Below, in pieces: positions 1-8,427 of a stretch of DNA of 26,281 nt (positions are counted from its first letter, which is position 1; each line of letters begins with the position of its first letter). Source of the stretch: Phycisphaerae bacterium (GTDB lineage Bacteria; Planctomycetota; Phycisphaerae; UBA1845; UTPLA1); the NCBI GenBank assembly GCA_016935885.1, contig JAFGQA010000263.1:1-26281 (forward strand). Reading direction: 5' to 3'. A model generated the notes under the pieces. It searched no databases, was not told the DNA's origin, and worked only from the letters and a program-made list of their open reading frames with translations. The position numbers were made by a program, and so were the translations under genes.

Positions 1-3
1 AAA

Positions 4-90
4 ACTGTGGCACCGGCGTCTCGCCGGTGGCTTTCACGGTCAGAAACGGCGTTTCCGAACCACTGTTTTCCCTTTCACCACGGGCTGATA
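4..90 (+). repeat. Hairpin repeat, GTGGCAC family, copy 1
   Basis: This is an 87-nt element beginning ACTGTGGCACC. A perfect 7-bp stem (11-17 with 23-29) closes a GTCTC loop. It is followed by a conserved tail that recurs at 5770-5856 at roughly 85 percent identity by eye. A stem-only relative lies in inverse orientation at 1476-1494. The element sits just upstream of nadA, and an open frame extending nadA upstream through it is not real coding. Confidence 0.7.
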
Positions 91-177
91 GACCCGTTCG
101 GCGAGCCCACGCCTCCAGGCATTGCCGGCGGCATGAGGTGGACTACAATGTGCCGGACACATGGAGGCCGCGACGCC

Positions 178-1332
178 ATGCTCTCTCAGGCACCTTTGGC
201 ATCGAAGTACGTCGATCTGAGCGCCGAGCAATTGAGGAACGCCATTCTTGCGCGCAAAGCTCTATTGGATAAAAAGTTAGTCATCCTCGGACACCATTAT
301 CAACAGGACAGCGTTGTCGAATTCGCCGACCTTACCGGCGACAGCTTCAGACTGTCCCAACTTGCTGCTGCGCAGAAGGATGCGGAGTTCGTTGTCTTCT
401 GCGGCGTGCACTTCATGGCCGAGTCGGCGGACATCCTCACCGATGATCGCGTGAAGGTCATCCTGCCGGATCTGACCGCCGGGTGCTGCATGGCGGACAT
501 GGCGACGATTGGCCAACTCGAGGATGCTTGGGAAGACCTGACCGGCCGAACCGACGCACAGATCGTGCCGATCACGTATGTCAACTCATCGGCGGCGGTG
601 AAGGCCTTCTGCGGCGGCCACGACGGGGCGTGCTGCACGAGCTCGAACGCCAGGACGGTGCTGGAGTGGGCGCTGCGGGACGAGCGCCCAGATCAGCCAA
701 GCGGCCGGCGGAAGGTGCTGTTTCTCCCGGACCAGCACCTGGGCCGCAACACGGCCTACGGCATGGGCTGGCCGCTGGACGCAATGGCCCTGTACGATCC
801 GGGCCAGCCGCGTGGAGGCCTTGCCAACGGCACGGTCCGGAAGGCGACCGTCTTGCTGTGGAAGGGCCACTGCGGTGTTCACCAGCTATTCACGGCACAG
901 CAGGTCGATGACGTCCGGGCGGCGGACCCCGACTGCAAGGTGATCGTCCACCCCGAGTGCAACTGGTCCGTTGTCCAGAAGGCGGACTTGGCCGGGAGCA
1001 CCGAGTACATCATCAAGACGATCGACGCGGCCGAGCCGGGCAGCAAATGGGCGGTGGGAACGGAGGAGCATCTGGTGCATCGGCTGGCGAAGCGCCACGA
1101 GGGCGTCAAGGCAGTTCGTCTGCTGTCACGGATGCAATGCCTGTGCTCGACGATGTACCGGATCAACCCGCGAAATCTGCTGTGGGTGTTGGACGAGCTG
1201 GCCGAGGGTCGCGTCGTCAACCAGATCAGCGTTGAGCCGGAGACGAAGGTGCTGGCCCGAATCGCCCTGGATCGGATGTTGTCCTTGGCGGGAACGGGCG
1301 CCGCCGGGAGCAGAGCCGTCCACGGAAGGTGA
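178..1332 (+). CDS. nadA: Quinolinate synthase NadA
   Basis: A 384-residue cytosolic enzyme that condenses iminoaspartate with dihydroxyacetone phosphate to make quinolinate in de novo NAD synthesis. It carries the NadA signatures GHHYQQDSVVEFADLTGDS near the N-terminus, CGVHFMAESADIL, FLPDQHLGRNTA and HPECNW. The likely [4Fe-4S] ligands are C75 (CGVHFMAE), C261 (HPEC) and C321 or C323 (MQCLCSTMYRIN). The frame is open upstream to position 7, but that part runs through a hairpin repeat. The ATG at 178 is preferred because GGAGG lies at 163-167, 10 nt upstream, and the protein then has a normal family length. In-frame ATGs at 133 and 148 lack such a site. Neither nadB nor nadC is in the window, so the gene appears solitary here. 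Confidence 0.95.
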   Translation: MLSQAPLASKYVDLSAEQLRNAILARKALLDKKLVILGHHYQQDSVVEFADLTGDSFRLSQLAAAQKDAEFVVFCGVHFMAESADILTDDRVKVILPDLTAGCCMADMATIGQLEDAWEDLTGRTDAQIVPITYVNSSAAVKAFCGGHDGACCTSSNARTVLEWALRDERPDQPSGRRKVLFLPDQHLGRNTAYGMGWPLDAMALYDPGQPRGGLANGTVRKATVLLWKGHCGVHQLFTAQQVDDVRAADPDCKVIVHPECNWSVVQKADLAGSTEYIIKTIDAAEPGSKWAVGTEEHLVHRLAKRHEGVKAVRLLSRMQCLCSTMYRINPRNLLWVLDELAEGRVVNQISVEPETKVLARIALDRMLSLAGTGAAGSRAVHGR

Positions 1333-1335
1333 CGG

Positions 1336-1437
1336 CGGCGGTAAACGGTCGGCGGAGATCGCACCAGTAGATTGACGTTTGCACGCCGTGCAAACACAGG
1401 GTGTGGGCGGCAGTGAACGATCGGCGGAGACCGCACC
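1336..1437. repeat. Two 30-nt direct repeats, 72 nt apart
   Basis: Positions 1336-1365 and 1408-1437 match at 26 of 30 bases by direct comparison and share the block TCGGCGGAGA followed by CGCACC. The palindrome at 1378-1394 lies between them. Tandem operator-like sites or a duplicated repeat fragment are both possible. Confidence 0.6.
1378..1394. promoter_or_regulatory. Perfect palindrome, possible operator or terminator stem
   Basis: TTTGCACGCCGTGCAAA is a 7-bp perfect inverted repeat around GCC, 45 nt after the nadA stop. It could be a regulator binding site, or the stem of a weak terminator, although the T tract of an intrinsic terminator is missing. Confidence 0.35.
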
Positions 1438-1475
1438 TCGAGACCCCTCCGACACCGCTGTCTCGGCCGCGAATC

Positions 1476-1500
1476 CACCGCCGAGACGGCGGTGCCACAG
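1476..1500 (-). repeat. GTGGCAC-family hairpin, inverse copy
   Basis: CACCGCC (1476-1482) pairs with GGCGGTG (1488-1494) around GAGAC, followed by GTGCCACAG. Read on the minus strand this is the same element as at 11-29, but with one stem base pair flipped (G-C to C-G), so pairing is conserved. Confidence 0.6.
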
Positions 1501-1748
1501 GAGGTTCTGTTGTAGTACCTTGGCCTCGAACCTCGTCTCTCGGTCGCTCAGGCTCGGCACTGGACGGCCAGGGCGCTTTGTCCGATTGTCGTGCAACCAA
1601 AGCAGGCCTGCCGCGTAGAAGTCTGGCGTCATGACGGAATCGGTGGGATGAGTGCGCGCCGGGTCCCGCCCTGTTCGGACGGAGCCACAGAGGGTCTGGC
1701 GCGCGAGGACGTGAACCTCGCAACCTTCCCCCCTGACGGAGTTTGGCC

Positions 1749-3422
1749 ATGAACGTTGGCAGCATCCTCATCGAAAGAGGAGCCATTACCCCCGAGCAAC
1801 TGGAGCAGGCGAATCTGCAGTGTCGCCCCACCGACCGGCTGGACCAGGTCCTCGTCAGGCTGGGATACTGTGGTGAAACGGCCGTTCTCGAAGCGCTCGG
1901 CGAACTCTATCAATTCGACGTTGTCGACCTCGCCCAACCGGACGCCCCCGTTGATGTCGAACTGCTCAGGAAGCTGCCATCGAAGCTCGTCCACCGGTCG
2001 AAGCTGGTCCCTCTGGACAAGGTGAACGGCTCGCTGCGCGTGGCTACGCCCGACCCTTTCCAGATCTACGCCTTCGACGAGCTTCGCATGATCTGCGGGC
2101 TGGAAGTCAAGCCGGTTCTCGCCAAGGTCAGCGAGATCAACGAGATCATCAAGAAGTACTTCGGCGTCGGCGGCGACACGGTCAGCCAACTGGTTGACGA
2201 GGACGACGACGTCCAGATCGTCAGCGACGTGCGGGAATCCGCCGGCGATCTGGCCGAGATGGCCCAGGACGCCAGCGTCGTCAAGCTGGTCAACGAGATC
2301 CTCCTCGAGGCCATCAACGAGCGCGCCAGCGACGTTCACATCGAGCCGTACGAAGACGACTTGAAGATTCGCTATCGCGTCGATGGCATTCTCCGCAATA
2401 CCAACGTCCCGCCGCAGATCCGCCAGCTCCAAGCCGCGATCATCAGCCGCATCAAGATCCTCTCGAACCTCAACATCGCCGAGCGCCGCGTGCCCCAGGA
2501 CGGCAGCTTCAAGATCAAGGTCTACGGGCGCGAGATCGACCTGCGGGTCAGCATCATCCCCATGATCCACGGCGAAGGCGTGGTCATGCGGATCCTCGAC
2601 AAGCAGTCCATTCTGCTTTCGCTGGAGGACCTCGGCTTCGACAAGGATATGCTCAAGATCTTCGAGAAGGTGATCAGCCAGCCCCACGGCATCCTCCTGG
2701 TCACCGGCCCCACCGGCTCCGGCAAGACCACCACGCTGTACGCCGCCCTTCGAGGCATCGTCACCGAGGCGATCAAGGTCCTCACCGTCGAGGACCCCGT
2801 CGAGTACCACCTCGACGGTATCAACCAGGTCAACGTCAACATGAAGGCCGGCCTCACCTTCGCCCGCGGCATGCGGTCCTTCCTGCGGCACGACCCGGAC
2901 GTCATCATGGTCGGCGAGATTCGGGACATCGAGACCGCCGAGACCGCCGTCCAGGCCTCGCTGACCGGCCACTTGGTCCTCAGCACCCTGCACACCAACG
3001 ACGCCCCCACCGCAATCACGCGGATGCTCGACATGGGTGTCGAACCGTTCCTCGTTGCCAGCAGCGTCGAGGCCGCCCTGGCCCAACGGCTGATCCGCAC
3101 GCTTTGCCCCCACTGCAAGGAGCCGTACGAGCCCGACAGGCTGGATGTTCCGGAGGACTTCGACCCGCAAGGCGCCACCATCTACCGCCCCAGTGGCTGC
3201 CGCGAGTGCCGCAACACCGGTTACGCCGGCCGCAAAGGCATCTTCGAGTTGATGGTGATGGACGACGAACTGCGAGAGCTTGTCCTGCAGCGCGTCTCGT
3301 CCAACAAGATCAAGAACCTCGCCGTCAAGCACGGCCTGGTGCTCCTCCGCGACGACGGCTGGAGCAAGGTCCGCCAGGGCATCACGACCATCAGTGAGGT
3401 CGTCCGGGCAACAAAGGCGTAG
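1749..3422 (+). CDS. gspE: GspE/PilB-type secretion or pilus assembly ATPase
   Basis: A 557-residue hexameric cytoplasmic ATPase of the type II secretion / type IV pilus family. It has an N-terminal MshEN-like domain (residues 1 to about 140) and then the catalytic core. The core shows Walker A GPTGSGKT (320-327), the Asp box around VEDPVEY, Walker B DVIMVGEIRD (E390), the His box LTGHLVLSTLHTND, and a Zn-binding tetracysteine (C453, C456 and a CREC pair near 483-486). This is full length and intact. A TTG at 1743 would add two residues, but GGAG at 1738-1741 sits 7 nt from the ATG at 1749, which is preferred. No inner-membrane platform gene or pseudopilin gene is adjacent, so secretion versus pilus function cannot be assigned from context. 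The long minus-strand open frame opposite it is a composition shadow. Confidence 0.93.
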   Translation: MNVGSILIERGAITPEQLEQANLQCRPTDRLDQVLVRLGYCGETAVLEALGELYQFDVVDLAQPDAPVDVELLRKLPSKLVHRSKLVPLDKVNGSLRVATPDPFQIYAFDELRMICGLEVKPVLAKVSEINEIIKKYFGVGGDTVSQLVDEDDDVQIVSDVRESAGDLAEMAQDASVVKLVNEILLEAINERASDVHIEPYEDDLKIRYRVDGILRNTNVPPQIRQLQAAIISRIKILSNLNIAERRVPQDGSFKIKVYGREIDLRVSIIPMIHGEGVVMRILDKQSILLSLEDLGFDKDMLKIFEKVISQPHGILLVTGPTGSGKTTTLYAALRGIVTEAIKVLTVEDPVEYHLDGINQVNVNMKAGLTFARGMRSFLRHDPDVIMVGEIRDIETAETAVQASLTGHLVLSTLHTNDAPTAITRMLDMGVEPFLVASSVEAALAQRLIRTLCPHCKEPYEPDRLDVPEDFDPQGATIYRPSGCRECRNTGYAGRKGIFELMVMDDELRELVLQRVSSNKIKNLAVKHGLVLLRDDGWSKVRQGITTISEVVRATKA

Positions 3423-3501
3423 AAGAAACGAGCGGTGCCTCGGTGGCGGCGGCCTCGCGGCGGCTTCCAACGCATCAACGGCCCACGGCGGGCATCAATC
3501 T

Positions 3502-3522
3502 CGCGGTTGATCTTGAACCGCG
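3502..3522. terminator. Possible bidirectional terminator hairpin
   Basis: CGCGGTT (3502-3508) pairs perfectly with AACCGCG (3516-3522) around a 7-nt loop. It lies in the 115-nt gap between the convergent ATPase and permease genes, where a shared terminator is expected. There is no T tract. Confidence 0.4.
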
Positions 3523-3537
3523 GCAAGCCCGGGCCGG

Positions 3538-5670
3538 CTACGACGACGGCTGATCGCGCTCGTCAGCCTTGCCGTCTGTTTCCTCGATATCCAGGCGCAT
3601 GTCGTCGTGTAGTCCATCGGGGGCATCCGGCTGCTCGGATGCTGCCTCCTGCGCGGCGATCTCGCTTTCCGCCGAGGCGTCGAAGACCGTGATGACGTCC
3701 GGCATGTGTGGGCCCGAGGCAGGCTCGAGGGGGGCCGGACCGCGGAGAGGTAGGTCGGGCTCCGGGGACACGTCGAACCTCGGTGGGGTAGGTGTGTGAA
3801 CGGCGATGTGGGCGAAGGCGGTGCCTCGTCTGCGCATCCAGTGGATTAGGAACAGGAGCAACGCGGCGGCGGCGTAGGCGGCGGCGATGCGATAGCCTCG
3901 GTGCCAGAATGCTCGCGCGTCCTTCTCCAGGTACAGGCTGGTGCCCTTGAACGCTTTTTCACTGCGCTGCCAGGCCAGCAGTTCCCGGGGCCTATCGGTG
4001 ATTTGTCTGGACGGCGCGGGCGAAGCGTCGCCGGACGTCGACTGCGTGGTCGATTCGCCACCTGGCTCGCTGATCGCGATTCGTTGGGCGGCGGCTGGGT
4101 CGGGATCGGGCTCAATCCGGTAGGCGTGCTGGAATCCTAATAGCGTCACGACGGCGGCAGCGACGCACCAAACACCCGCAGTCTTGAACTTGCGGTCGAT
4201 CAGGAAAACACTCACCGCAGAGATGATGATGCACGTGATGACGAAGCCACTGTTGGCACCGGCGAGTGCGTAGACGCCGATCGGCCACCAACTGTCGGTC
4301 CGCAGGCCGGGATCCGCGAGCGCGGCGCCGTGGGCGTTGACCATCGACAGGATGCCGTGCTCGGCACCGATGCCCCGCAGGATGTCCGGCACGAGGAAGA
4401 CGGCCATCATCGCCACCGCGGGGAAAAACGCGATCGCCACTGCGGCGTAGTGCCGTTTGGGCACGGCCTCGTAGCTCTGCGCGGTAATGACGATGCCGAT
4501 CCACATCACGATGGCCATGCCGGCTTCCATCGGGATGACGCTGATCACGATCGCGCCGAGGCCCAACAGGAACACGATGGAGAAGAACACGGCGTTGATG
4601 ATCGAATAGCCGCAACGTGCGCCGAGGGCCTTCCAGCCGGGATGGCCTATGTAGATCGTCGTCGGGAAGCAACTGCCGAACAGGCCCGCCGCGATGGAGC
4701 CGATGCCGTTGACCGCCATGCAGGGCCCGGTGGCGAAGCGGTCACCGGCGGCCTCGGCGGACTCGACGTTCTGCAAGGAGCCGATCGCGTTGATCAACCC
4801 CATGGGGATGATCACGCTAAGGAAGGCCCACAACATACTTCGGTCCTGCTGGAAGAGGGCCACGATGTCGTCCCAGCAATGCTGCGGCGCGTGGACCTGA
4901 AACCCGTCCGCGGCGTCGTAAAACCACTTCGTGGAATCCTTGACGGCCTCGACGCTCATGATGGCCGGCGCAGGCTCAGAGCGTACGAGGTCCAGTGCCG
5001 GCGGTACGGTCCAGGCCAAGATCGTGCCCAACACGACGGCGACCAAGCCGCTCGGCAGGCCGAGCGGGAACCGTACCTTGGCGAAGTAGCCGATCAGGAC
5101 CACGAACATCGGCACGATCGCAACGAGTGGGCGCTCGAAGATCTGGAAGGCAAACGGGCTGGCGATGAAGATGATCGCGATCGCGGCCAACGCCGAAAGC
5201 AGAGCGGCTCGTGGCGTGACGCGACGGATCCAGCCGCCGATGAACGCCCCAAGGAACTCAATGATCCCGCTGCCGATGCAGGCAACGAGGCCGACCTTCC
5301 AGGCCAGGTTGGCGGCGGCCTCGGCGCCCATCGTCCCTTCGTACCGGGCATAAAGCGGCGCGAGAATGAACAGGATGTAGGCGAAGACCGATGGCGTGTT
5401 GATGCCGTACGGCAAGGCTGTGCAGGTCAAGTTCCTGTCGCGCCTGGCCACGTGCCGGGCGTGCAAGGCGTAGAACATGTTCCCAATGAACAGGCTGACG
5501 GCGATGCCTGGCAGGACGCGGGTGTAAATCAACGTGCCGGTGAAGCCACAGAGTTGCGTGCACAAGGCGACGATGACCAAGACCTGGACGAGGTTGTCAA
5601 CGGCCAGTCCGAAGAAGCCATCGAGATCGCCCTTGACGAACCAGGGGTACTTCTTCTTGCTGGGTATCAT
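3538..5670 (-). CDS. AzgA/NCS2-like nucleobase permease with C-terminal extension
   Basis: About 710 residues. Residues 1 to about 500 form a polytopic inner-membrane permease with at least ten hydrophobic segments. The motif region SLQNVESAEAAGDRFATG, followed by GLFGSCFPTTIYIGHPGWKALGARCGYS, matches the substrate-site region of the AzgA (guanine/hypoxanthine) branch of NCS2-like transporters. The substrate is not proven. The last 200 or so residues are unlike the family. They comprise a Pro/Ser/Asp-rich linker, one further hydrophobic segment (AAAYAAAALLLFLIH) and an acidic tail. The frame opens with GTG at 5679 and ATG at 5676. ATG 5670 is chosen because GAGAGG (5679-5684) stands 8 nt upstream of it. 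The gene is convergent with the ATPase and may be monocistronic. Confidence 0.88.
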   Translation of the reverse strand: MIPSKKKYPWFVKGDLDGFFGLAVDNLVQVLVIVALCTQLCGFTGTLIYTRVLPGIAVSLFIGNMFYALHARHVARRDRNLTCTALPYGINTPSVFAYILFILAPLYARYEGTMGAEAAANLAWKVGLVACIGSGIIEFLGAFIGGWIRRVTPRAALLSALAAIAIIFIASPFAFQIFERPLVAIVPMFVVLIGYFAKVRFPLGLPSGLVAVVLGTILAWTVPPALDLVRSEPAPAIMSVEAVKDSTKWFYDAADGFQVHAPQHCWDDIVALFQQDRSMLWAFLSVIIPMGLINAIGSLQNVESAEAAGDRFATGPCMAVNGIGSIAAGLFGSCFPTTIYIGHPGWKALGARCGYSIINAVFFSIVFLLGLGAIVISVIPMEAGMAIVMWIGIVITAQSYEAVPKRHYAAVAIAFFPAVAMMAVFLVPDILRGIGAEHGILSMVNAHGAALADPGLRTDSWWPIGVYALAGANSGFVITCIIISAVSVFLIDRKFKTAGVWCVAAAVVTLLGFQHAYRIEPDPDPAAAQRIAISEPGGESTTQSTSGDASPAPSRQITDRPRELLAWQRSEKAFKGTSLYLEKDARAFWHRGYRIAAAYAAAALLLFLIHWMRRRGTAFAHIAVHTPTPPRFDVSPEPDLPLRGPAPLEPASGPHMPDVITVFDASAESEIAAQEAASEQPDAPDGLHDDMRLDIEETDGKADERDQPSS

Positions 5671-5757
5671 TGTCATCACCTCTCATGCGGATGCGCGATC
5701 CGGCCGCGGAGCTGCTCGATGTGCAACCTGGGAGGACATCCTAGCGGCCCGTGGCAA

Positions 5758-5916
5758 AACTGTGGCAGGACTGTGGCACCGGCGTCTCGCCGGTGGTTTC
5801 ACGGCCAGGAACCGCGTTTCTGAACCGCTGTTTTCGCTTTTACCGCAGGCTGCTAGCACCCTTATGGCACCACCCTCTCGGCGGTGGATACCCGGGCTTC
5901 GGCGCCCGTGCCACAA
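5758..5916 (+). repeat. Composite GTGGCAC-family repeat, copy 2
   Basis: ACTGTGGCACC starts at 5770, preceded by a partial duplicate at 5758. The stem CACCGGC (5777-5783) pairs with GCCGGTG (5789-5795) around GTCTC, followed by the tail shared with positions 30-90. A second degenerate hairpin (5867-5886) follows, and the element closes with GTGCCACAAG at 5907-5916, so its ends are inverted repeats of each other. Confidence 0.65.
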
Positions 5917-6001
5917 GAGGATTCGGGACACACTGCTGATGGTCCGACGGGCCGAGCACACTTTTCGGGCGCCTGGTGTTGTGTTACGTCTAGGCCGCGA
6001 G

Positions 6002-6030
6002 TTATTCTGTCTGGCAGGATGTGTTATAAC
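6002..6030 (+). promoter_or_regulatory. Possible promoter for the S9 peptidase
   Basis: TATAAC at 6025-6030 matches the -10 consensus at five of six positions. TTATTC lies 17 nt upstream as a poor -35. The implied leader is about 210 nt and contains the hairpin repeat at 6176-6200. Confidence 0.25.
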
Positions 6031-6175
6031 AGCAATGCGGTGGAATGGAAGCCCAAGCTCAAGGATGTCAAACTGATCGGTTTGTTTGCGAGTCGGGCGG
6101 AGACGGCAAGGGACCGTGTGCGTTGGCTCACGCGGCCGTTTACAGAGGATGGGTGTTCGCCACGCCGGCTGGAGG

Positions 6176-6200
6176 CCGCGCGGGCTGAAGCCCGCGGCTC
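6176..6200 (+). repeat. GCGGGCTGAAGCCCGC hairpin repeat, copy 1
   Basis: A 25-nt element centred on the palindrome GCGGGCTGAAGCCCGC. It is identical over all 25 nt to 16877-16901, which lies inside the dihydropyrimidine dehydrogenase gene. A stem-compensated inverse copy is at 22028-22050. Here it lies about 50 nt upstream of the S9 peptidase start. Confidence 0.75.
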
Positions 6201-6249
6201 CTGTGCGGAGGCGCGGCCAGTTTGGGTTATCGGTCCTGGAGGTCAAATC

Positions 6250-8424
6250 GTGAGACGTGCTTCGATGATTCTCGCCACAGGCTTTTCGGCCTTGTCTGTT
6301 CTCGCCGCGTCGGTCACTGCGGAACCGCCCGTGCGGGGGCATGAGATCGAGCCGGAGGACTACTTCAGCATCGGCGTGATCGCAGGATGCGCGGCTTCGC
6401 CCGACGGCAATCACGTGGCCTACACGGAGTTGCGATGGGAGCCGCCGGCGGAGGACCGGAATCTCGACTTGTGGGTGCTCGATCGCGAGACAAAGGCCCG
6501 ACGGCGGCTGACCTTCGATCCTGCCGCCGACGGCTCGCCGAGCTGGAGCCCCGATGGTCGCTACGTTTACTTTGCGACGAGCCGCACGCGGGCCGGCGAG
6601 GAGAAGCCGCCATACAACGGAAAGAAGCAGGTGTGGCGAATCTGGCCCGGCAGCGACGAACCGTTCGCGGTGACCCGTGTTGAGGACGGCATCGGACAGT
6701 ACGCCTTGTCCAAGGACGGCCGGACGCTGTACTACACGATCAGCGAGGAGCACGTTGACGACGACTTCAAGGATCTGCGGACGAAACACAAGCATCTCGA
6801 GTATGGCCATGGCATCACGAAGATATCCCAGGTTTGGAAGCTCGATTTGGAAAGCTGGCGGGCCGAGAAGCTGATCGACGAGAAGCGCGTCGTCCGCTCG
6901 TTTGCCGTCTCGGATGACGAGAAGCGCATCGCGATGATCACGACGCCGGACGACACCATGATGACAAACGAAGGTTGGTCGCGTGTCGACGTCTGGGACG
7001 CCGACACGAAGGAGGTCACGGTCGTAACAGGGGATGGATGGCGGGCCGATCATCCGTCTCCGTACGGCTGGGTCGCGAACCCGTGCTGGTCGGCTGATGG
7101 AATGGCGTTGGCGTTCGATTTGTCGTTCGACGGTTATCCCACGGAGTTGTACGTTGCGGAATGGGGGCTGAAGGGGGATTCGCGGCCGGGCGAATCCACC
7201 GGTGATTCGCCGTCCGGTGTGGGTTCGCCGCCTGGCGTCTCGGTGCGTATGTTGGACCGGCCGGATGAAGTGGACGCGGACGGCCATTTGCGGTGGCGGG
7301 GTGATTCGCGCGAGCTGTGCTTCATCGGCGAGTCACACGCCCGGAAGTGGGTCTGCGGCCTGCGGGACGTGCGTGACGGCGGACGGGGCAAGTTCCGGAA
7401 GCTGACCGATGGTGATATCGCCGTCTCGTCGTACAGCCTCGACGACGCAGGCGAGAGTCTGTTCGTCGTGATGGACACACCGATGCAGCCGCCTGATGTC
7501 TTTCATGCGGCGGTCGGCGATACGTCGGCGGTGCTCCAACGGCTGACGACGGTGAACCCGCAGGTGGACACGTGGAAGGTTCCGCAGATGCGGGTCGTGA
7601 AATGGCAAGCCCCCGACGGCACCGAGGTGGAAGGCATCCTCGAGCTGCCGCCGGACTACAAGGAGGGCAGCGGGCCGCTGCCGATGATCGTCGAACTGCA
7701 CGGAGGGCCGACGGCGTCGTCATTGTACCGGATGCGGTTCTGGATCTACGGACGGACGCTGATGGCCGCGAAGGGCTACGCCCTGCTGACGCCGAACTAC
7801 CGCGGCTCGACGGGCTACGGCCGCAAGTTCATGACCGGCCTGATCGGCCACGAGAACGACGTCGAGGTCAACGACGTCCTCGCCGGCGTCGATGCCATGA
7901 TCGAACGTGGCATCGCCGATCCCGACCGGTTGGGCGTGATGGGCTGGAGCAATGGCGGCTTTCTGGTCAACGGCCTGATCACCCACACCGACCGCTTCAA
8001 GGCAGCGAGCACGGGGGCGGGCATCCTCGACATGGTGCTGCAATGGGCCAGCGAGGACACGCCTGGGCATGTCGTGAACTACATGCACGGCCTGCCGTGG
8101 GAAGTACCGGACGCCTATCGCAAAGCCTCGGCGGTGTTCAACCTCGGCAAGGTGACGACGCCGACGATCGTTCATGTTGGCGGCGATGACCCGCGCTGCC
8201 CGCCGGCCCACAGCCGCGGCCTGTACCGCGCCCTGCGGTATTACGTGAAGGTCCCGACCGAACTGGTGGTCTACCCCGGTGAGCATCACAGCCCATTCAA
8301 ATACAAGAACCGCAAGGCCAAGATGGAGTGGGACTTGGCCTGGTTCGACAGGCACCTACTGGGTAAGACAGGCGAGGAGGAGAAGGAGAGCGAGACGGAG
8401 AAGGAGATGGAGATGGAGCGGTAG
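6250..8424 (+). CDS. Secreted S9-family prolyl oligopeptidase-like serine peptidase
   Basis: 724 residues. It begins with an export signal (MRRASMILATGFSALSVLAA), followed by a WD40/TolB-like beta-propeller (to about residue 440) and an alpha/beta-hydrolase domain. The catalytic triad is visible: S567 in GWSNGG, D646 in HVGGDDPRCP and H680 in PGEHHSP. The oxyanion region VELHGGPTAS is also present. The family (DPP-IV, acylaminoacyl peptidase) trims peptides in the periplasm or outside the cell. Start GTG 6250 is set by GGAGG at 6238-6242 with a 7-nt spacer. Residues about 309-332 are a Gly/Ser/Pro insertion encoded by short palindromic DNA (7177-7245). The C-terminus is a low-complexity Glu/Lys/Met tail encoded by GAG-rich DNA. 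The amidase follows 3 nt after the stop in the same frame. Confidence 0.92.
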   Translation: MRRASMILATGFSALSVLAASVTAEPPVRGHEIEPEDYFSIGVIAGCAASPDGNHVAYTELRWEPPAEDRNLDLWVLDRETKARRRLTFDPAADGSPSWSPDGRYVYFATSRTRAGEEKPPYNGKKQVWRIWPGSDEPFAVTRVEDGIGQYALSKDGRTLYYTISEEHVDDDFKDLRTKHKHLEYGHGITKISQVWKLDLESWRAEKLIDEKRVVRSFAVSDDEKRIAMITTPDDTMMTNEGWSRVDVWDADTKEVTVVTGDGWRADHPSPYGWVANPCWSADGMALAFDLSFDGYPTELYVAEWGLKGDSRPGESTGDSPSGVGSPPGVSVRMLDRPDEVDADGHLRWRGDSRELCFIGESHARKWVCGLRDVRDGGRGKFRKLTDGDIAVSSYSLDDAGESLFVVMDTPMQPPDVFHAAVGDTSAVLQRLTTVNPQVDTWKVPQMRVVKWQAPDGTEVEGILELPPDYKEGSGPLPMIVELHGGPTASSLYRMRFWIYGRTLMAAKGYALLTPNYRGSTGYGRKFMTGLIGHENDVEVNDVLAGVDAMIERGIADPDRLGVMGWSNGGFLVNGLITHTDRFKAASTGAGILDMVLQWASEDTPGHVVNYMHGLPWEVPDAYRKASAVFNLGKVTTPTIVHVGGDDPRCPPAHSRGLYRALRYYVKVPTELVVYPGEHHSPFKYKNRKAKMEWDLAWFDRHLLGKTGEEEKESETEKEMEMER
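7177..7245 (+). repeat. Palindromic insertion inside the S9 peptidase
   Basis: GATTCGC (7177-7183) and GCGAATC (7190-7196) form a perfect 7-bp inverted repeat. Two GATTCGCCG/GGTTCGCCG-like half copies follow. In the protein this is a Gly/Ser/Pro run between two propeller strands, consistent with a repeat inserted in frame. Confidence 0.45.
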
Positions 8425-8427
8425 GCC

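Larger units (their letters stand above)
1333..1748. other. 416-nt intergenic region rich in repeats
   Basis: No convincing gene is seen between nadA and the ATPase. The region holds a pair of 30-nt direct repeats (1336-1365 and 1408-1437), a perfect 17-nt palindrome (1378-1394) and an inverted copy of the GTGGCAC hairpin stem (1476-1494). Short open frames here overlap these repeats and have no family resemblance. Confidence 0.7.
5671..6249. other. 579-nt divergent intergenic region
   Basis: This separates the permease (leftward) from the S9 peptidase (rightward). It contains a composite GTGGCAC repeat (5758-5916), a possible promoter (6002-6030) and a 25-nt hairpin repeat (6176-6200). The peptidase reading frame stays open back to 5884, but that stretch crosses repeats and has no signal peptide or family similarity, so I treat it as non-coding. 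Confidence 0.65.

Noticed and set aside
1629..3470. Minus-strand open frame of 613 codons opposite the ATPase
   Set aside because: The translation is an Asp/Val/Leu/Gly-biased shadow of a high-GC gene. The plus strand has every GspE motif intact.
4330..5823. Plus-strand open frame of 497 codons opposite the permease
   Set aside because: The translation is His/Asp/Arg-rich and hydrophilic, a reversed-frame shadow of a membrane protein gene.
5884..6249. Upstream extension of the S9 peptidase frame
   Set aside because: It crosses a hairpin repeat, would bury the signal peptide about 120 residues inside the protein, and the GTG at 6250 has an ideal GGAGG.
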